In this document: one piece after another, positions 60,992-64,000 of the stretch | How the letters are laid out: the number at the start of each line of letters is the position of its first letter | How positions within the stretch are numbered: position 1 is the stretch's first letter | Position numbers and translations under genes: made by a program | Assembly: GCF_023856365.1 (NCBI RefSeq) | Contig: NC_064552.1 | Location: 11,016,160-11,080,159, forward strand | Reading direction: 5' to 3' | Source: Brienomyrus brachyistius | Taxonomy: Eukaryota > Chordata > Actinopteri > Osteoglossiformes > Mormyridae | Length of the DNA stretch: 64,000 nucleotides | The notes under the pieces: model-generated | Databases searched by the model: none | The model's input: only the letters and a program-made list of their open reading frames with translations | What the model was told of the DNA's origin: nothing

Positions 60992-61352
60992 CAGAGTTTC
61001 TCAACCCAGTCCTCAGGAATCCAGGCAGTCCACACTTTTGCTCCCTCACAGGCCACAGCCAATCAATCACCGAATACCTGGTACAGGTGCTTGTGGGAGT
61101 TTTACTTGCACAAAAACGCTCCGAGGGTAGAAGGAAAAATGATCGATTCAGAGAGATAACCAATCAGATTGCAGAGGAGGTGCGTCCAAGCAATTTCAAG
61201 ATGCGTGACCTAGACATCTGATTGGTTGGACCCACCTCCTCTGCAATCTGATTGGTTCAGAGAGAGAACCAATCATTTTTTTCCTGGGAGCTCAGAGGGA
61301 GCAAAAATGTGGATTGTCTGGGGGGTCCTCCAGGACTGGATTGGGAGACACT
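60992..61352. mobile_element. Probable hAT-type MITE with an internal palindrome
   Basis: The outer ends CAGAGTTTCTCAACCCAGTC and GGACTGGATTGGGAGACACTG are inverse. Paired inner blocks CACTTTTGCTCCCTC and GAGGGAGCAAAAATGTG extend the terminal repeat. The flanks CTCTATAT and CTATTTGT match at five of eight positions. A separate 37-nt palindrome lies inside (61158-61194 and 61221-61257, two mismatches). Confidence 0.68.
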
Positions 61353-61359
61353 GCTATTT

Positions 61360-63400
61360 GTATATATACCTCTGACATATATGAAGCATCACAGATTAGC
61401 TTTGCACCCCATGTTGTGCGAGCCCGACTGGGAGATGAAGCGCTCTACTGTACCCCTAGGCGTACACAGCCAAAATACATCATAATGTATCATTTACTCA
61501 CTTAGGTCTGACAAATGCAATGCGCCAGTCATAGCCTACATAAATCTTAGGGTTAAATACCTTGCTATAGGGTTTAAAATTGATGTCTGTGTCTGGAGGG
61601 TGTCACCCTGCTCCCTCCCCAATCACATCCACCTGGAAAAATGAGAAGGGGGAGGAGTCACCAGCGAAGGCCACATGGCATTCGGTGTCGGGCCATGAAA
61701 AGAGCAGACAGCAGACGGTTTCCTGTCACTGCCCCTGATTGGGGGGGGCAGGTGAAGCAGGCAGGCCTGAAAGGCTTTTATCTCCCCTCCTCAAAGTTCA
61801 GATGATACATCATTAGATCTAAAAATGAATGAAAGCCCACTGATGAACATCTGCAAGAGGAGCACGACTTCACATGAAATACGGCAAATCTCTCTGGCCC
61901 GTGAATTCACGCCCCTTTAATCGGGTAATCCTTTCCACTAAAGGGCTCACGTTTCTCCCCTAAACCGGTCAGGAATTTGTTAGGTCAGGTAGGGGGTAGA
62001 ACGTGGTGGGGGGGGGGGGGGGAGTTTAGTGGTAGTTAGACAAAAATCTGGTCTGCCACCTCCAGCCCAAACCTGCCCCTCGCTGTCATGGGCGCCAGCA
62101 TCTCACCGGCAAGCCCCCAGCAGAATCGGGCCCCTCCGAATGGCCCATTTAACCCAGACTGAAAGATTGAGGTCAGGAAAGGAGAAATGGAGTGTAACTG
62201 AACGAGGGTGTGGGCTGGGGTGGAGGAGGGCATCATACAAAGCAGAGAAACTAGGGAATACAAGAAGGAGAAGCAAGAGAGGCATAAGAGCCTATTAACA
62301 ACACGCATTTCAATTATACAAGATAAGCCTTACTGATCCCGTGAGAAACATCCCATATTTTCAAACAGATGTCCCAAGAAAAACGCAGAAATACTTTTCC
62401 ATCCTAAAATCCCATAACACAAGCAACACCACGCTGTTGTAAATAACTCACTGTACTTATTGTAATGTTCTGTACACATTGTGTTTATTCCAGCATTCCT
62501 CGTACACACATACCATAAATATACAGCCGTTCAGGTGAGCATACCAAGAAACAGGCCTCTGTTTCAAGGCGGGGAGGAATCGCACACAGGAGAAGGGGAC
62601 CGTGCTTCAGGTGGGCGAGTTTAACGCACTGTGGTCAGCAATTCAGCAGTGGGAGACGCGGTGAACCGTGGTGGACCTCGCTGTAATGCCGAGTGAGAGG
62701 AGCTCGATGATAAGATGGCACCAGGCCCTGCCCCATCCCGCAACAAATACGAGGTGATGGTTCCATGAGGGACGAGCCCACCACCCACTGTCGGGAAGAA
62801 CGGCCTTGGACAAATGGAACTGTGTGAAATGCGTACCCACAAGCTAGCAAGTGCAGCCAAACAACTGGTAGAATGTTAGATTAGCTGAACTGACTGAAAG
62901 GCTGATACCCACGATCAAAAAGAGAGGTGTGCAGCCTCCGCGATAGTCAATTGCCTGAAGCAGGGATCATGAACTTGTTCGCATTTGGACAGACGTGTCG
63001 TGGTAAAATGTTTTGAATGGGAAAAAAAGGCTACGTTTTTAAATACCATGTTCGTGGTAAAATTTGCATTTAGATCAAAATATCCTTTACAATTCACCAC
63101 GATCTTGACCCCAGGTCAAGAGCCAGTAAAGGAAAAATGAAAGGACCACAAAACAATTTTCTCAGCATCTTTATTTAGGACTGAACTTGTTTTCATGCTA
63201 ATTCAATTTTCTTACGTGGGACATTAATGTGTTTTTATTGACACATAGCAATATTTTTTTTTTTTATAAACTAGCTAGAGCATAACAGATTTTTTTTTTC
63301 CGAAAAATATCTTGACTCCTGGCCATGAAACATAACGTTATTCCACTTTTTATGTTGATTGTATACCTTGTGTAGATTTGCTGCATAGATATCAAAGCTT
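61360..63400. other. 5' flank without recognised genes
   Basis: It contains a G15 run at 62008-62022. A stretch near 62310-62345 (GATAAGCCTTACTGATCCC) resembles a common retroelement tail. No gene is recognised. Confidence 0.45.
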
Positions 63401-63405
63401 GTGGT

Positions 63406-63542
63406 CAAGGGCGTAACACTGGGTTGACATTGAGGGGCAGGTTGAGGTCTCCACCCATTTTCGGGAGTCCAGTTGGGTGTATTGGTTTTGATTATTACGG
63501 GGGTTAAACCCTTGCCCCCTCCCTCCAGAATTTACGCCCATG
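63406..63542. mobile_element. hAT-type MITE, CATGGGCGTAA family
   Basis: This 137-bp element starts CAAGGGCGTAACACTGG and ends CCAGAATTTACGCCCATG. The ends are imperfect inverses (GGGCGTAA against TTACGCCC). The flanks CTTGTGGT and CCTGTGAT match at six of eight positions. It has no coding capacity. Confidence 0.7.
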
Positions 63543-63544
63543 CC

Positions 63545-64000
63545 TGTGATGACCTCAGATAATATTCTCATTCCCACAACGCATATTTTTGCTGTTTCAC
63601 CACACCCACGAAATCGCTTTTAATTGAAACTGGACGTGTTCAAACCGCGATTCGCGGGCAGCTGTTACACCTGAGGCTACGCAGCTGTCCGCACGCAGGG
63701 CGACCCTCACGATCAAAAGATGGCTAAGGGAAGTTGCTGCAGACATGACATCGCGACGCCGTCAGTGACGGAGATTCTTCGTGACCGCGTTCGTGAAGCT
63801 ACAGTAGATGTTTGCAACCAAGTGTCTGTGCTGCTCGCAGCAAACAAGCGCAGGACCTGCAGCGACGGATGTGTCATTTCAAAATAACCCAACGAGACGC
63901 TGCATGTTGTTCGGCTCTCGATCTGCCTCATCTTGTCGCGGTGATGAAATAGTGAGACATCGCAAACTACCAGCGTGACAGGAGGAAAAAACCACCAAGT
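63545..64000. other. 5' flank, right edge of window
   Basis: Nothing recognisable is seen. The segment is moderately CpG-rich from about 63640 to 63860. Confidence 0.4.

Overview
This is vertebrate nuclear DNA, most likely from a ray-finned fish. The evidence is spliced exons of an ankyrin gene, long introns, teleost-style tRNA-derived SINEs with GGAT tails, many short hAT-type MITEs, (GA)n/(CA)n microsatellites and long G/C homopolymers. No bacterial or viral gene organisation is seen. The only protein-coding gene I can support is the 5' part of an ankyrin gene on the minus strand. Its first-exon peptides and repeats match ankyrin-G (ank3). I cannot tell which teleost duplicate (ank3a or ank3b) it is, nor the species.

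Layout of ank3, in transcription order from high to low coordinates: an alternative first coding exon starting MSEEAKEK (53426-53491); a second alternative first coding exon starting MAHAASQLKK (28176-28289); then shared exons 2 (6040-6141), 3 (5775-5873), 4 (4031-4129), 5 (1858-1956) and 6 (366-551). Every junction is phase 0 with AG/GT borders. Both first exons therefore splice in frame to exon 2. Exons 2 to 5 each encode one ankyrin repeat and exon 6 encodes two. The gene continues off the left edge, so the rest of the ankyrin repeats and the ZU5, UPA and death domains are outside the window. The visible protein is 233 residues from the MAHAAS start or 217 from the MSEEAK start.

The rest is intron (about 22 kb between exon 2 and the MAHAAS exon, another 25 kb to the MSEEAK exon) and about 10.5 kb of 5' flank. 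I found no second gene there. It holds three minisatellites (3.2, 7.5-8.3 and 15.5-16.1 kb), several microsatellites, tRNA-derived SINE-like repeats (one carrying a nested MITE), and at least nine palindromic MITEs. Six of the nine have recognisable 8-bp target-site duplications and three have degraded ones. About twenty uninterrupted G or C runs of 13-22 bases are also present.

No undescribed biological system was identified. The most useful leads are the two conserved alternative starts, a (CT)n microsatellite that forms the polypyrimidine tract of exon 3 in a 166-bp intron, the MITE families with duplications, and a 40-bp higher-order minisatellite.
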